Source of the DNA: Bacteroidota bacterium
GTDB lineage: Bacteria > Bacteroidota > Bacteroidia > NS11-12g > UBA9320
Assembly: GCA_024679565.1 (NCBI GenBank)
Contig: JAIBDD010000028.1
Span: 1 to 33,910, forward strand
DNA: 33,910 bases
Direction of reading: 5' to 3'
The position numbers and the translations under genes are program-made. Under the pieces are notes generated by a model. That model was not told the DNA's origin, ran no database searches, and worked only from the letters and a program-made list of their open reading frames with translations. The first letter of the stretch is position 1; each line of letters opens with the position of its first letter. Shown here piece by piece: positions 7,498-15,413 of the stretch.

Positions 7498-8834
7498 TCA
7501 GATACACGAAGCTTTTGGCCGATATTGATTTGATTACCTGTTAAGCGATTCCATTTGGCTAATTGCTCCGCAGTGATATGATACATTTGGGTGATGCGAT
7601 AAACAGTTTCCCCTTTTTTAACAATGTGGTATTTGGTAGCTGGGATTACTGGGTCATCTTTAGGCACCTCTGGATTTTCTCCTAGCGCCTTCTCGGCAGA
7701 CTCCTTGGTTAGATATATTTTTCGGCCTAAGGTGAGTTGCAGCGCACTTATTTTGTTCCACTTCAGCAGGTCTTCTTCAAACACATGGTACTTTTCAGCA
7801 ATTCTATAAATGTTATCTCCTTTAACTACCACATGGTATGAGGGTAAATCAATGTTTTCTTTCTCTATGGGCGGGGCCTTCTCCACTTTTAAGTTATGTG
7901 GGTTAACAAAGGCCTCTTTTTCTTTTTCGATTTGATTCTCCGTTTTGGTTGGCAAGGAATCTGTTTTGGTGCGTTTTCCGCGCATGTATAATTGACTGCC
8001 TTCAATAGGCTCGGCACCCATCTCCAGTCTATTTCTTCGGTACAGATGTTTCAGTTTGATGCCGTATTGCTGAGAAATCTGATACATGCTCTCATTGGAT
8101 TTAACGGTATGGAATTTTTGAGAACCACGACGTCGTTTTGGTTTCAAGTAAACAATGTCGCCTTCCTCAATCTTCTGCCCATCCTTTAAATCGTTGTATT
8201 TATAGATTTGCCTGTTCGTGAGTTCATTTTCGTCTGCAATAGATTCGATTGTTTCATCTTTTTCTGCATAAACAATGGGCACTTCGTTTTGAAGCACCAC
8301 TGGTATAGTAATCAAAGGTTCGGCCGACATAATATCCAACTTGTAGAGCTCGTGCTTTTCAACGAGGTTGATAAGCATGGTGTGGTAACTCTGATTTGTA
8401 GCGTAACCGGCTTTTCTCAATCCTCTTGCCCAGCCTTTGTAGTTGGTTATGTCTAAATCAAACAACTCATGGTATCTCCAGTTATTTCTAAGAAAATCAG
8501 AATGATCACGATAAGACTCTTCAGGTGAATCGTAAGCCCTAAAGCATTCATTAGGTGCATCATCATTGGCACGCATGGTTTTCCCCTTCCAGGTGCTTTT
8601 ACATTTTATTCCGAAATGATTATTTCCCTTTCGTGAAAGTCGGCTGTTGCCATTGCTGCTCTCCAAAATACCTTGCGCCATCGTAATACTTGCTGGTACT
8701 CCAGCACGATGCATTTCTTTGATCGCGAGGTTTTTATACTTTTCGATGTACTGTTCGCGCGTTTGTTTTTCTTGTCCAAATGCAGACAAGGCCGTCATAA
8801 AACAAACCAAAACAAGACAGTATACATTTTTCAT
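7494..8834 (-). CDS. Glucosaminidase-domain (GH73-like) cell-wall hydrolase with four LysM repeats
   Basis: A secreted peptidoglycan hydrolase of 446 aa. Residues 1-20 are a signal peptide ending SAFGQ. The glucosaminidase domain spans about 27-168, with the catalytic Glu (E58) in AQGILESSNGNS and the later family motif NNHFGIKC. Four LysM modules follow, at about 185-232 (the most degenerate), 241-285, 333-375 and 402-445, separated by charged linkers. LysM modules bind peptidoglycan GlcNAc. The ATG at 8834 is chosen over an upstream GTG at 8843 because that GTG overlaps an exact promoter box at 8843-8850 and would lie outside the transcript; the signal peptide also starts naturally at MKNVYC. 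First gene of an operon with the symporter (4-base overlap) and the LOG gene. Confidence 0.93.
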   Translation of the reverse strand: MKNVYCLVLVCFMTALSAFGQEKQTREQYIEKYKNLAIKEMHRAGVPASITMAQGILESSNGNSRLSRKGNNHFGIKCKSTWKGKTMRANDDAPNECFRAYDSPEESYRDHSDFLRNNWRYHELFDLDITNYKGWARGLRKAGYATNQSYHTMLINLVEKHELYKLDIMSAEPLITIPVVLQNEVPIVYAEKDETIESIADENELTNRQIYKYNDLKDGQKIEEGDIVYLKPKRRRGSQKFHTVKSNESMYQISQQYGIKLKHLYRRNRLEMGAEPIEGSQLYMRGKRTKTDSLPTKTENQIEKEKEAFVNPHNLKVEKAPPIEKENIDLPSYHVVVKGDNIYRIAEKYHVFEEDLLKWNKISALQLTLGRKIYLTKESAEKALGENPEVPKDDPVIPATKYHIVKKGETVYRITQMYHITAEQLAKWNRLTGNQINIGQKLRVSE

Positions 8835-8842
8835 AACTTCCA

Positions 8843-8850
8843 CAAAATTA
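8843..8850 (-). promoter_or_regulatory. -7 box TAATTTTG for the muramidase-symporter-LOG operon
   Basis: An exact TAnnTTTG match on the minus strand, 8 bases before the ATG at 8834. It predicts an almost leaderless mRNA and decides the start codon of the first gene. Upstream, a TAACGTTA palindrome (around 8868-8875) lies near where a -33 element would sit. Confidence 0.5.
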
Positions 8851-8971
8851 CAGGCTTAACCTAGTGTATAACGTTACATTTATTCACTTTTGCACATTTT
8901 GGTAAATCAAAGTGTAGTTTGTTTAGGTAGATGTCGCTATTAATTGAATTTAATTGAGGCATACAACTTAG

Positions 8972-9003
8972 TGCCAATGCACAACATCTATTATTTATTG
9001 GCA
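8972..9003. repeat. Inverted repeat TGCCAAT...ATTGGCA
   Basis: Seven-base arms at 8972-8978 and 8997-9003 are separated by 18 bases, in the 266-bp spacer between the divergent muramidase operon and dsbD. Half-site centres about 25 bp apart could be an operator spanning two helical turns, or a weak hairpin. Nothing else was recognised in the spacer. Confidence 0.25.
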
Positions 9004-9100
9004 TGGGTTATTTGCGATTATTGTGCCATCTTTGGCGCTGCAATTTGCTTATCGGATAAGTATGTTGTCAAGTAATAAGAAAAGGATATACAAAGGGGAT

Positions 9101-11242
9101 ATGAGAAAATTTTTTGTTTTGTTTTTTACGCTAATCAGCACACTTGTTTTAGGGCAAGACTTTGGCGCTGCTGACTTTTCGTTAAGTGTTTCAGACAAGG
9201 AAACTACGGTTGGAGAAACAGTTGTACTAACCTTCTCGACGGCAATACCAGAAGGATTGCACATCTATGCAAACGCCGGAGATTGTGAGGTAGGTCCTAA
9301 AAAACCATGGTTTGAAGAAAACCTAAAACTAACTGATTGCCAGTTCGTTGGAAACATATACGATGGCATAGAACCACACAAATACAAAGATGATTTATTC
9401 AATTGCAACGTATCGGACTTTGCAGATAAGGCAGTCTTCAAACAGAAACTTGAAATAACTGGAAAGAACCCAAAGGTAACCGGAGAATTTTGGTATCAGA
9501 TGTGTTCTGACGCACGATGCAAGGATTTTGGTTACGACTTTACTTTACCAAAAATATCTGTTTCTGGGTCTGTTAAGCCTGCGCCACAAGTGGTTGTTGA
9601 ACCAACAACTACCGAAGTAGAAACTCCAATAGACACTGTTGACACTAGTAGTACAGAAGAAAACCCTGAATCGGCTGTTGTCCCAACAGTCAAGCAAGGA
9701 GAAGTAGACTATTCTACATACCAGAAAAAGTCAGAATCTGATGCAAATGGCTGTGAAGTAAAAACCTTTGAAGGAGCGAATGAAGATGATTCATTTACCT
9801 ATTGGGGCTTTTTCATTCTTGCCTTTCTATCCGGTTTACTCGCCTTACTTACGCCTTGTGTTTTCCCAATGATTCCAATGACGGTTTCATTCTTCATGAA
9901 AGATGGAAGTAGAGCGAAAGCAATTCGAGCAGGATTGATTTACGCATTCAGCATTGTAGCTATTTACGTTGTGATTGGCACCTTGGTGGCCGCAACAGCG
10001 GGTGAAGATGCGGCACACTTTCTGTCTACACACTGGTTACCCAACGTATTTTTCTTCTTAATATTTGTGGTTTTCGCGGCTTCATTCTTTGGCGCGTTTG
10101 AACTTACGCTTCCAAGTAAATTGGTCAACAAGGTTGATAAGCAAGCCGACAAAGGAGGCCTTACAGGCATATTCTTTATGGCCTTCACCATTGTATTGGT
10201 GTCGTTTTCATGTACTGGCCCGATTGTAGGCAGTATATTGGTAGAATCAGCAGGTGGGCAGTTTGTAAAACCTCTTGTAGGCATGTTGGGTTACTCTCTG
10301 GCATTTGCCATTCCTTTTGGATTATTTGCCATATTCCCTAACTGGCTTAACAACTTACCACAATCAGGTGGATGGTTAAATACCGTTAAAGTTGTTCTTG
10401 GTTTCTTAGAATTGGCCTTTGGCTTGAAATTTTTGAGCGTTGCCGACCAAACGTATCACTGGGGTATTTTAGACCGTGAAGTATACTTAGGTTTATGGAT
10501 TGTCATTTTCACTTTAATGGGCATCTACTTATTAGGTAAAATCAAATTCGCACACGATAGCGATTCTAAATTTGTAAGTGTGCCAAGGCTTATCATGGCC
10601 ATTGCTACTTTCTCGTTTGTCGCTTACCTAATACCTGGTATGGTTGGTGCACCGCTAAACCAATTGGCTGGATACCTTCCGCCAATGAGCACGCATGATT
10701 TTGATTTATTAGGAACGATTAAAAATCCAAACCCTAAAGAGTCGACCGTTAAATATGGAGACAAGTTACACATACCGCATGGCATAGAAGGTTACTTCGA
10801 CTACGAAGAAGGTATGGAGGCAGCAAGACAATCAGGCAAACCTGTTTTCCTTGATTTTACCGGACATGGTTGTGTAAACTGTCGAGAAATGGAAGCGCGT
10901 GTATGGAGCGACAACAAGGTATTAAGATCCCTTAAAGACGACTACATAGTAATTTCGTTATATACAGACGACAAAACCATAAGACTTGATAAAGACGAAT
11001 GGTACTATTCTAAAAGCAGTGGCAAACAGATTACTCGACTTGATAAAAAGAACGCCGACATTCAATCGTGTTTCTTCAATGAAAGTAGTCAACCACAATA
11101 TGCCCTTTTAGACAATAAAGGAAACCTACTACAACCTACAAGAGGACACAATCTTGATGTAGATGCATATTACAAATTCCTTAAAAAAGGAGTTAAAGTA
11201 TTCGAAAGTCGCTCAAATAACTCAGGAGAATCTGAGGAATAG
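9101..11242 (+). CDS. dsbD: Thiol:disulfide interchange protein DsbD-like
   Basis: A 713-aa inner-membrane electron carrier that passes reducing power from cytosolic thioredoxin to periplasmic partners. The signal peptide covers residues 1-19 (ending LVLGQ). The N-terminal DsbC/DsbD-like periplasmic domain runs to about 150, with a CSDARC pair at 135/140, followed by a Thr/Glu/Pro-rich linker (about 164-199). The membrane domain (about 230-520) has eight or nine hydrophobic segments and the conserved redox pair C253 (LTPCVFPM) and C371 (SFSCTGPIVG). The C-terminal thioredoxin-like domain carries C591-V-N-C594. An upstream in-frame ATG exists at 9023, but the ATG at 9101 is preceded by a strong AAAGGGG site and begins the signal peptide, so it is the start. 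Its 3' end is 6 bases from the convergent phosphopantetheinyl transferase gene. Confidence 0.93.
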   Translation: MRKFFVLFFTLISTLVLGQDFGAADFSLSVSDKETTVGETVVLTFSTAIPEGLHIYANAGDCEVGPKKPWFEENLKLTDCQFVGNIYDGIEPHKYKDDLFNCNVSDFADKAVFKQKLEITGKNPKVTGEFWYQMCSDARCKDFGYDFTLPKISVSGSVKPAPQVVVEPTTTEVETPIDTVDTSSTEENPESAVVPTVKQGEVDYSTYQKKSESDANGCEVKTFEGANEDDSFTYWGFFILAFLSGLLALLTPCVFPMIPMTVSFFMKDGSRAKAIRAGLIYAFSIVAIYVVIGTLVAATAGEDAAHFLSTHWLPNVFFFLIFVVFAASFFGAFELTLPSKLVNKVDKQADKGGLTGIFFMAFTIVLVSFSCTGPIVGSILVESAGGQFVKPLVGMLGYSLAFAIPFGLFAIFPNWLNNLPQSGGWLNTVKVVLGFLELAFGLKFLSVADQTYHWGILDREVYLGLWIVIFTLMGIYLLGKIKFAHDSDSKFVSVPRLIMAIATFSFVAYLIPGMVGAPLNQLAGYLPPMSTHDFDLLGTIKNPNPKESTVKYGDKLHIPHGIEGYFDYEEGMEAARQSGKPVFLDFTGHGCVNCREMEARVWSDNKVLRSLKDDYIVISLYTDDKTIRLDKDEWYYSKSSGKQITRLDKKNADIQSCFFNESSQPQYALLDNKGNLLQPTRGHNLDVDAYYKFLKKGVKVFESRSNNSGESEE

Positions 11243-11248
11243 GGATAT

Positions 11249-11854
11249 TTAGAGGCTGTCTTCCACCCAAACCAAGGTGTGATTGTCGTATACCTCGTAT
11301 TGCATGAGAAATGTTTGTTCTTGTTCTTTTGTGAAGTTCAGGTGAAACCAACCTTGTTTTTGCACTTCAAACGGACTTGCAATCATGTGATTTCTAAAAT
11401 CTACCGCTTTTTTACCGTACAGTTTGTACAAAGCTTCTTTACCACTCCACAATAGATAGAGCATGGTTAGTCTATCCTTCTCTTTAACAAAACGCCATTC
11501 ATCTTCGTGAACAAAACGCTCGGCAATACGCTCAATCCGCGGTGTAATCTGTTCTATATCGATGCCAACCGGAACCTTACTTGCAATGGCTGCGGCATAT
11601 TGCTTACAATGACTAAGTGATATTTGTTTCCCCTTGCCTTGAAGATGTGGTTTACCAAAATCGTCTTTTACTATTTTGGCGACATCAATATCCAACGCAT
11701 CCAACGCCGCTCGACCAGCAAGCCACTGTGTATTTCGCGTATAATGATCCGACTCTAATGGAACCAGATCTAAATCAAACCCGTCAACCTGCTCAGTAAT
11801 CTTCCAAAGGCAAATCTCTGAGTGTTCTGTTTGTATTTTCTTAAGTACTGGCAA
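11249..11854 (-). CDS. 4'-phosphopantetheinyl transferase superfamily protein (Sfp-like)
   Basis: A 201-aa enzyme that transfers the phosphopantetheine arm of CoA to a serine on carrier proteins. The magnesium-binding motif GIDIE is at 97-101 and the second signature WSGKEALYKLYGK at 136-148 contains the conserved W, K and E. The length is slightly shorter than Sfp, as usual for the Bacteroidota group. The start codon is TTG at 11852-11854: no ATG is available upstream in frame, and translation from TTG gives the N-terminus MPVLKKI, which fits related proteins beginning Met-Pro. No synthase genes lie nearby, so it probably serves fatty-acid or other primary carrier proteins, or a distant polyketide-type cluster. 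Confidence 0.9.
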   Translation of the reverse strand: MPVLKKIQTEHSEICLWKITEQVDGFDLDLVPLESDHYTRNTQWLAGRAALDALDIDVAKIVKDDFGKPHLQGKGKQISLSHCKQYAAAIASKVPVGIDIEQITPRIERIAERFVHEDEWRFVKEKDRLTMLYLLWSGKEALYKLYGKKAVDFRNHMIASPFEVQKQGWFHLNFTKEQEQTFLMQYEVYDNHTLVWVEDSL

Positions 11855-11868
11855 AGTGTATAACGCCT

Positions 11869-11876
11869 CAAAGGTA
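11869..11876 (-). promoter_or_regulatory. -7 box TACCTTTG for the phosphopantetheinyl transferase gene
   Basis: An exact TAnnTTTG match on the minus strand, 14 bases from the TTG start at 11854. It supports that start, because transcription would begin only a few bases ahead of it. Confidence 0.45.
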
Positions 11877-11993
11877 TCAATTCACCATGACTGGCAATAC
11901 CGCACGCATTTGTTTTACACATATTGTACCCTGCCATGATTTATTAAACGAAAACCTATTATTTCGTGTGAAATTAGTTTCAAGTAGCAGGTC

Positions 11994-12530
11994 ATGATTT
12001 TAAGCGATAAACGTATTTTAGAAGAGATTGAAAAAGGCACCATCTTAATTGAGCCTTATAGACCAGATTGTTTAGGCACCAATTCTTATGATGTCCACTT
12101 AGGAAAATACCTAGCCACATACGATGATCGTGTATTAGACGCTAAGAAACACAACACAATTACGCATTTCGAAATACCCGAAGAAGGCTTTGTGTTACAA
12201 CCAAACACGTTGTATTTAGGTGTCACCGAAGAATATACAGAAACACATGCGCACGTTCCTTTCTTAGAAGGCAAGTCTAGTACTGGAAGACTTGGTATAG
12301 ACATTCACGCCACTGCAGGAAAAGGCGATGTAGGATTTTGTAATACCTGGACATTAGAAATATCTTCTGCTCAGCCGGTCCGAATCTACAAGGGCATGCC
12401 AATTGGGCAATTGATATACTTTGTGTGTGAAGGTGAAATCAATACCATGTACAACACGAAGAAAAATGCGAAATACAACACGCGCACCATCAAGCCTGTT
12501 GAAAGCATGATGTGGAAGAACCAGTTTTAG
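11994..12530 (+). CDS. dcd: dCTP deaminase
   Basis: A 178-aa cytosolic trimeric enzyme that converts dCTP to dUTP for thymidylate synthesis. The N-terminal segment MILSDKRILEEIE is typical. Nucleotide-binding residues are seen in EGKSSTGRLGI (92-102, with S95, S96 and R99), and the catalytic glutamate is E122 in TWTLEIS, followed by the family element GMPIGQL. The C-terminal YNTR segment matches the lid region that closes on the triphosphate. It is monocistronic between the divergent transferase gene and a convergent cyclase remnant. No exact promoter box was found in the 139-bp spacer. Confidence 0.96.
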   Translation: MILSDKRILEEIEKGTILIEPYRPDCLGTNSYDVHLGKYLATYDDRVLDAKKHNTITHFEIPEEGFVLQPNTLYLGVTEEYTETHAHVPFLEGKSSTGRLGIDIHATAGKGDVGFCNTWTLEISSAQPVRIYKGMPIGQLIYFVCEGEINTMYNTKKNAKYNTRTIKPVESMMWKNQF

Positions 12531-12554
12531 CTTTTTGTTGTTATAGGGCTACAA

Positions 12555-13050
12555 TCAAGCTCGATTGACATAATACATATCAACTTCACCCTTCCCTTTT
12601 GCGGTTACTTTACCACGATGTTCAAAGGTGAAAATTGATTCATTTTTGATAATTTCATAGGTTTTTTGTGATATGTTCACCTTCCCTACAGAACCATGAC
12701 TTTCCATTCTTGAGGCAATGTTTACAGCGTCACCCCATATGTCGTACTGAAACTTTTTCTTCCCTACTATACCGGCCACTACCGACCCTGTATTAAGACC
12801 AACCCGCATATGAAGAGGCATCTCTCAGTTCTTTTCTCTTTCTTCCACACGCTTAATTATGAAATCAGACATGTCAAGGCCAAGCAACACTGCGTTTTTT
12901 TGTCGAGTCTACTGATGCTACTGGAATACCACCTGCGGCCATAAACGAATCTCCAATAGTTTTGATTTTTTCAATGTTATGCTTATCACAAAGTGCATCG
13001 AAAGCCATAAAACAGTGATTCAGTTCTAAGATTAATTCTTTTGGCGTCAT
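12555..13050 (-). pseudogene. Class III adenylate/guanylate cyclase remnant
   Basis: Read on the minus strand, ATG at 13050 opens MTPKELILELNHCF...KTIGDSFMAAGG, the middle of a class III cyclase domain. The frame is lost at a run of seven A (T at 12895-12901). In the shifted frame the domain continues (LLGLDMSDFIIKRVEE), meets a TGA just before EMPLHMRVG, and then resumes with NTGSVVAGIVG, YDIWGDAVNIASRM and GKGEVDMYYV to the stop at 12555. The first part of the domain, with the first metal-binding Asp (normally F-x-D-F/I-x-x-F), is missing, and a stop lies 6 bases upstream of the ATG. The three lesions together mean no full enzyme can be made. The TGA is one change from TGG, which fits the family here. 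Confidence 0.88.
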
Positions 13051-13118
13051 AAGTCATTACATCCTGAGCCAGTTACACCTGAATCAATAATTCAACATTA
13101 AAAACTCAACATTAAGAA

Positions 13119-14738
13119 TTAAAGCGGAGCAACACCTTCCATAAGCACGGCACACAACCATGCCCCGTAAGTTCCCAATGCGTACCCTAATACCGCTAGC
13201 AACACACCAACAGGTGCTAAAGAAGGGTGAAACGCTGCAGCAACAACAGGTGCCGATGCTGCTCCCCCAACGTTGGCTTTACTGCCAACTGCTAGAAAAA
13301 AGAATGGCGCTCTGATCATTTTCGCTACAAGAAGAAGCAAACCGGCATGAAAGGCCATCCAGATGAGACCAACCACAATAAGCAACGGGTTCTCAACAAT
13401 TTGTCGTAAATCCATTTTCATACCAATGGTCGCTACCAAAATATAAATGAATACGCTACCCAATTTGGAAGCGCCATAGGCTTCAAGTTTTCTGGCCTTG
13501 GTAAAACTTAAGACCAATCCTATAGTTGTTGCCATCACAACCAACCAAAAGAACGAACTTGTTAGCGTTGTCCCTTTTAATGCCTCAATACCGCTAAAAT
13601 AACCGGTGAACCATTTGGAAGATAAATGTGAAAATGCAGTTGCACCAAAAGCAATTCCTAACACCAATAGGATGTCTCGCAGTGTTGGGTTTTTACTTAT
13701 GCTTTGTGTAAAGTGCTCCATTTTTTCTTGAAGCTCTTTGATTGCTGAGCTATCTGCCTTAAGCCACTTATCGACCTTATCGGCTTTCCCTGCTCCGTAT
13801 AACAAAACAGCCATCCAAATATTGGCCACCACAATATCGACCAACACCATTCCGCCATACTTACTTTGTGCATATCCATATACTTCGAGCATTGCCGTTT
13901 GATTTGCACCACCACCAATCCAACTCCCCGCAAGCGTAGACAATCCTCTCCAAACCGCTTCAGGCCCTTGACCGCCCACTGTTTCAGGCGAAAAGGTAGA
14001 GACCAAAAGTATTGCAATAGGCCCTCCAACGATAATTCCAATCGTACCCGTAAAAAACATTATTAAACTCTTAGGACCTAAGTTGATGATTCCTTTGAGG
14101 TCAATGCTCAAGGTCATTAGCACCAATGCCGTAGGTAATAAGTATCGTGTGGCAATAAAGTAAATGCTATGAGACTGAACGCTGTTTACGATTCCTAAAC
14201 TTGCCAAAATCGAAGGCAATAGGTAACACATAAGCAACGCTGGTATAACCGTATAAAATTTCTTTAAGAGTTTGTTGTTTGACGTACTTGTGTAAAATAC
14301 AAATGCCAAACACAACAACAATAGACCCAAAACAACCGCATTATTTTTGACTAATGGGGCCTTTTTGATCACATCAACCTTCATTTTTTGAGCCGTTCCA
14401 CCAATTTCCTGCAACTTAAAAGCCACCTCTCCAGAGCCTGGTAAAGTAACAACTACTGGCTTTAATGACGACAAAACCATGCTGTCTTCATTCATAAAGA
14501 AGACATACGACGACGCATTATACCATTGTGAAGGAAAGTCTATTATCCACGATTCAGATTCAGATAAGTCCAAATATTGCGGTGCATGCCCAAATACAAA
14601 AGAAGGAGATTCTGTGTTGTTAGACAGGGTATCAATTACTGTAGTTGCCGAGGAATCTAAGGAAGAGAGTGCAAGGCTTAAAAGTAATACTGGAAAAACG
14701 AATACCGTTTTTACGCGTTGAATTTTGATTCGAAACAT
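13119..14738 (-). CDS. DUF819 family membrane protein with a periplasmic N-terminal extension
   Basis: A 539-aa protein. The C-terminal part, about 135-539, is a DUF819 domain with about eleven or twelve hydrophobic helices and the Gly/Ala-rich stretches GSWIGGGANQTAM and GGAASAPVVAAA, arranged as an inverted repeat like other transporter folds. Its function is unknown; a transport role is inferred. The first 130 residues are extra: a signal-type hydrophobic stretch (11-30), then a soluble beta-rich segment ending before the first DUF819 helix. Such an extension is not usual for the family. The gene stands alone; the cyclase remnant lies 68 bases downstream, and two near-copies of TCAACATTAA lie in that spacer. 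Confidence 0.85.
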   Translation of the reverse strand: MFRIKIQRVKTVFVFPVLLLSLALSSLDSSATTVIDTLSNNTESPSFVFGHAPQYLDLSESESWIIDFPSQWYNASSYVFFMNEDSMVLSSLKPVVVTLPGSGEVAFKLQEIGGTAQKMKVDVIKKAPLVKNNAVVLGLLLLCLAFVFYTSTSNNKLLKKFYTVIPALLMCYLLPSILASLGIVNSVQSHSIYFIATRYLLPTALVLMTLSIDLKGIINLGPKSLIMFFTGTIGIIVGGPIAILLVSTFSPETVGGQGPEAVWRGLSTLAGSWIGGGANQTAMLEVYGYAQSKYGGMVLVDIVVANIWMAVLLYGAGKADKVDKWLKADSSAIKELQEKMEHFTQSISKNPTLRDILLVLGIAFGATAFSHLSSKWFTGYFSGIEALKGTTLTSSFFWLVVMATTIGLVLSFTKARKLEAYGASKLGSVFIYILVATIGMKMDLRQIVENPLLIVVGLIWMAFHAGLLLLVAKMIRAPFFFLAVGSKANVGGAASAPVVAAAFHPSLAPVGVLLAVLGYALGTYGAWLCAVLMEGVAPL

Positions 14739-14763
14739 GCCGCAAGTAATAAAAAAAAACGAC

Positions 14764-14794
14764 TTGGTAATTCGATTATTATGGATTAACTTCG
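14764..14794 (+). promoter_or_regulatory. Promoter-like TTG-N20-TAACTTCG
   Basis: TTG at 14764-14766 and TAACTTCG at 14787-14794 fit the Bacteroidota TTG / TAnnTTTG promoter with one mismatch and 20-base spacing. It points right, into a 95-bp segment with no gene but a strong terminator, and has the same form as the promoter of the second small RNA at 24727-24758. Confidence 0.4.
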
Positions 14795-14799
14795 ACTAC

Positions 14800-14890
14800 T
14801 TTCAATTTTTTATAAAGCATAATACTCATTAATTAGAATTTATGGTTTAACTTTACTTTTAAGAGGGACTGGTTCGCCAGTCTCTTTTTT
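14800..14890 (+). ncRNA. Candidate orphan small RNA, about 90 nt
   Basis: There is no ORF of note on the plus strand here (the two ATGs are followed by stops after one codon), and no plus-strand gene lies upstream, yet the segment has a promoter-like element and a strong intrinsic terminator. The transcript would be AU-rich with an AUGGUUUAACUUU segment about 20 nt before the terminator stem, recalling AUGGUUAGUUUGG at the same place in the two small RNAs near 24600. Existence is inferred from those signals only. Confidence 0.4.
14862..14890 (+). terminator. Strong intrinsic terminator with UUCG tetraloop
   Basis: An 11-bp stem (AGAGGGACTGG with CCAGTCTCTTT, two G-T pairs) closes a TTCG loop at 14873-14876 and runs into six T. 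The T-run is only on the plus strand; read on the minus strand the hairpin follows the DinB stop codon but lacks a U-run. The last T overlaps the DinB stop codon. Confidence 0.75.
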
Positions 14891-15344
14891 ATTTTACAAC
14901 ACTTCGTCTTAATGCCATCATATACCCCAAATGAAGGGCTTCATGGGCATTGTTAAACGACAACGCATCTTCTATACTTGTTAGTGTAACTCCGTAACTT
15001 GTTGGGTATTCTTGGAAGCTTTTGAACTTCCCTTCACTATAGTCATTCTCCAATGTATCAACTAACGAAATGAGGTTCGACTTGATAAAATCAAGCATCT
15101 CCTGAGTGTAATGAGACGCCTTCGTTCCTTTCTTAAACTGGTCTACAACGTCTGCGTCAAGGTTAATCGGTAAACCACCCAACCGGTTGGTTAATGCCTG
15201 CTGAGTGACCACAACATGCCCCAAATTCCAAAGCAAATTATTATTGAACCCTGGAGGTATCGTATTGACTTGTTCCAAAGACAGCCCCGCAACTACCTTC
15301 TCTATGTTTTTGCGTGTTTGCCGTGAGATATCGAATACATTCAT
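14889..15344 (-). CDS. DinB family protein (DinB/YfiT-like four-helix bundle)
   Basis: A 151-aa cytosolic protein. The three metal-ligand histidines of the fold are present: H43 in WNLGHV near the end of helix 2, and H134 and H138 in NAHEALHLG near the C-terminus. Family members are divalent-metal proteins, some of them thiol-dependent transferases or hydrolases; the reaction here is unknown. An exact promoter box (15349-15356) sits only 4 bases before the ATG, so the message should be leaderless. The terminator of the upstream T9SS gene lies directly behind that box. Confidence 0.9.
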   Translation of the reverse strand: MNVFDISRQTRKNIEKVVAGLSLEQVNTIPPGFNNNLLWNLGHVVVTQQALTNRLGGLPINLDADVVDQFKKGTKASHYTQEMLDFIKSNLISLVDTLENDYSEGKFKSFQEYPTSYGVTLTSIEDALSFNNAHEALHLGYMMALRRSVVK

Positions 15345-15348
15345 GGCT

Positions 15349-15356
15349 CAAATATA
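15349..15356 (-). promoter_or_regulatory. -7 box TATATTTG for the DinB-family gene
   Basis: An exact TAnnTTTG match on the minus strand, 4 bases from the ATG at 15344. Transcription starting at the usual distance would begin at or within the start codon, giving a leaderless mRNA. Confidence 0.55.
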
Positions 15357-15362
15357 TAGCAT

Positions 15363-15395
15363 AAAAAAACGGCTAAAACCAGAGATTTTAGCCGT
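15363..15395 (-). terminator. Intrinsic terminator of the T9SS gene
   Basis: A perfect 10-bp stem ACGGCTAAAA / TTTTAGCCGT (15369-15378 and 15386-15395) with a 7-base loop is followed on the minus strand by seven T. It lies 19 bases after the stop of the T9SS cargo gene and touches the promoter of the next gene, an unusually tight terminator-promoter arrangement. Confidence 0.85.
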
Positions 15396-15413
15396 TAATT
15401 GATTTCTTTTCTT

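Noticed and set aside
8841-8843. GTG as the start of the muramidase gene
   Set aside because: It overlaps the exact promoter box at 8843-8850, so it would not be transcribed, and the signal peptide begins at the ATG at 8834.
9023-9100. Upstream ATG of dsbD adding 26 residues
   Set aside because: It would bury the signal peptide, and a strong AAAGGGG site precedes the ATG at 9101.
13060-13118. Two near-copies of TCAACATTAA as a regulatory repeat
   Set aside because: Short, AT-rich and in a spacer next to a decaying gene; chance or slippage is enough.
13697-14066. Long frames on both strands inside the DUF819 gene
   Set aside because: They are out-of-frame shadows of a clear membrane protein and have no start region or family features.
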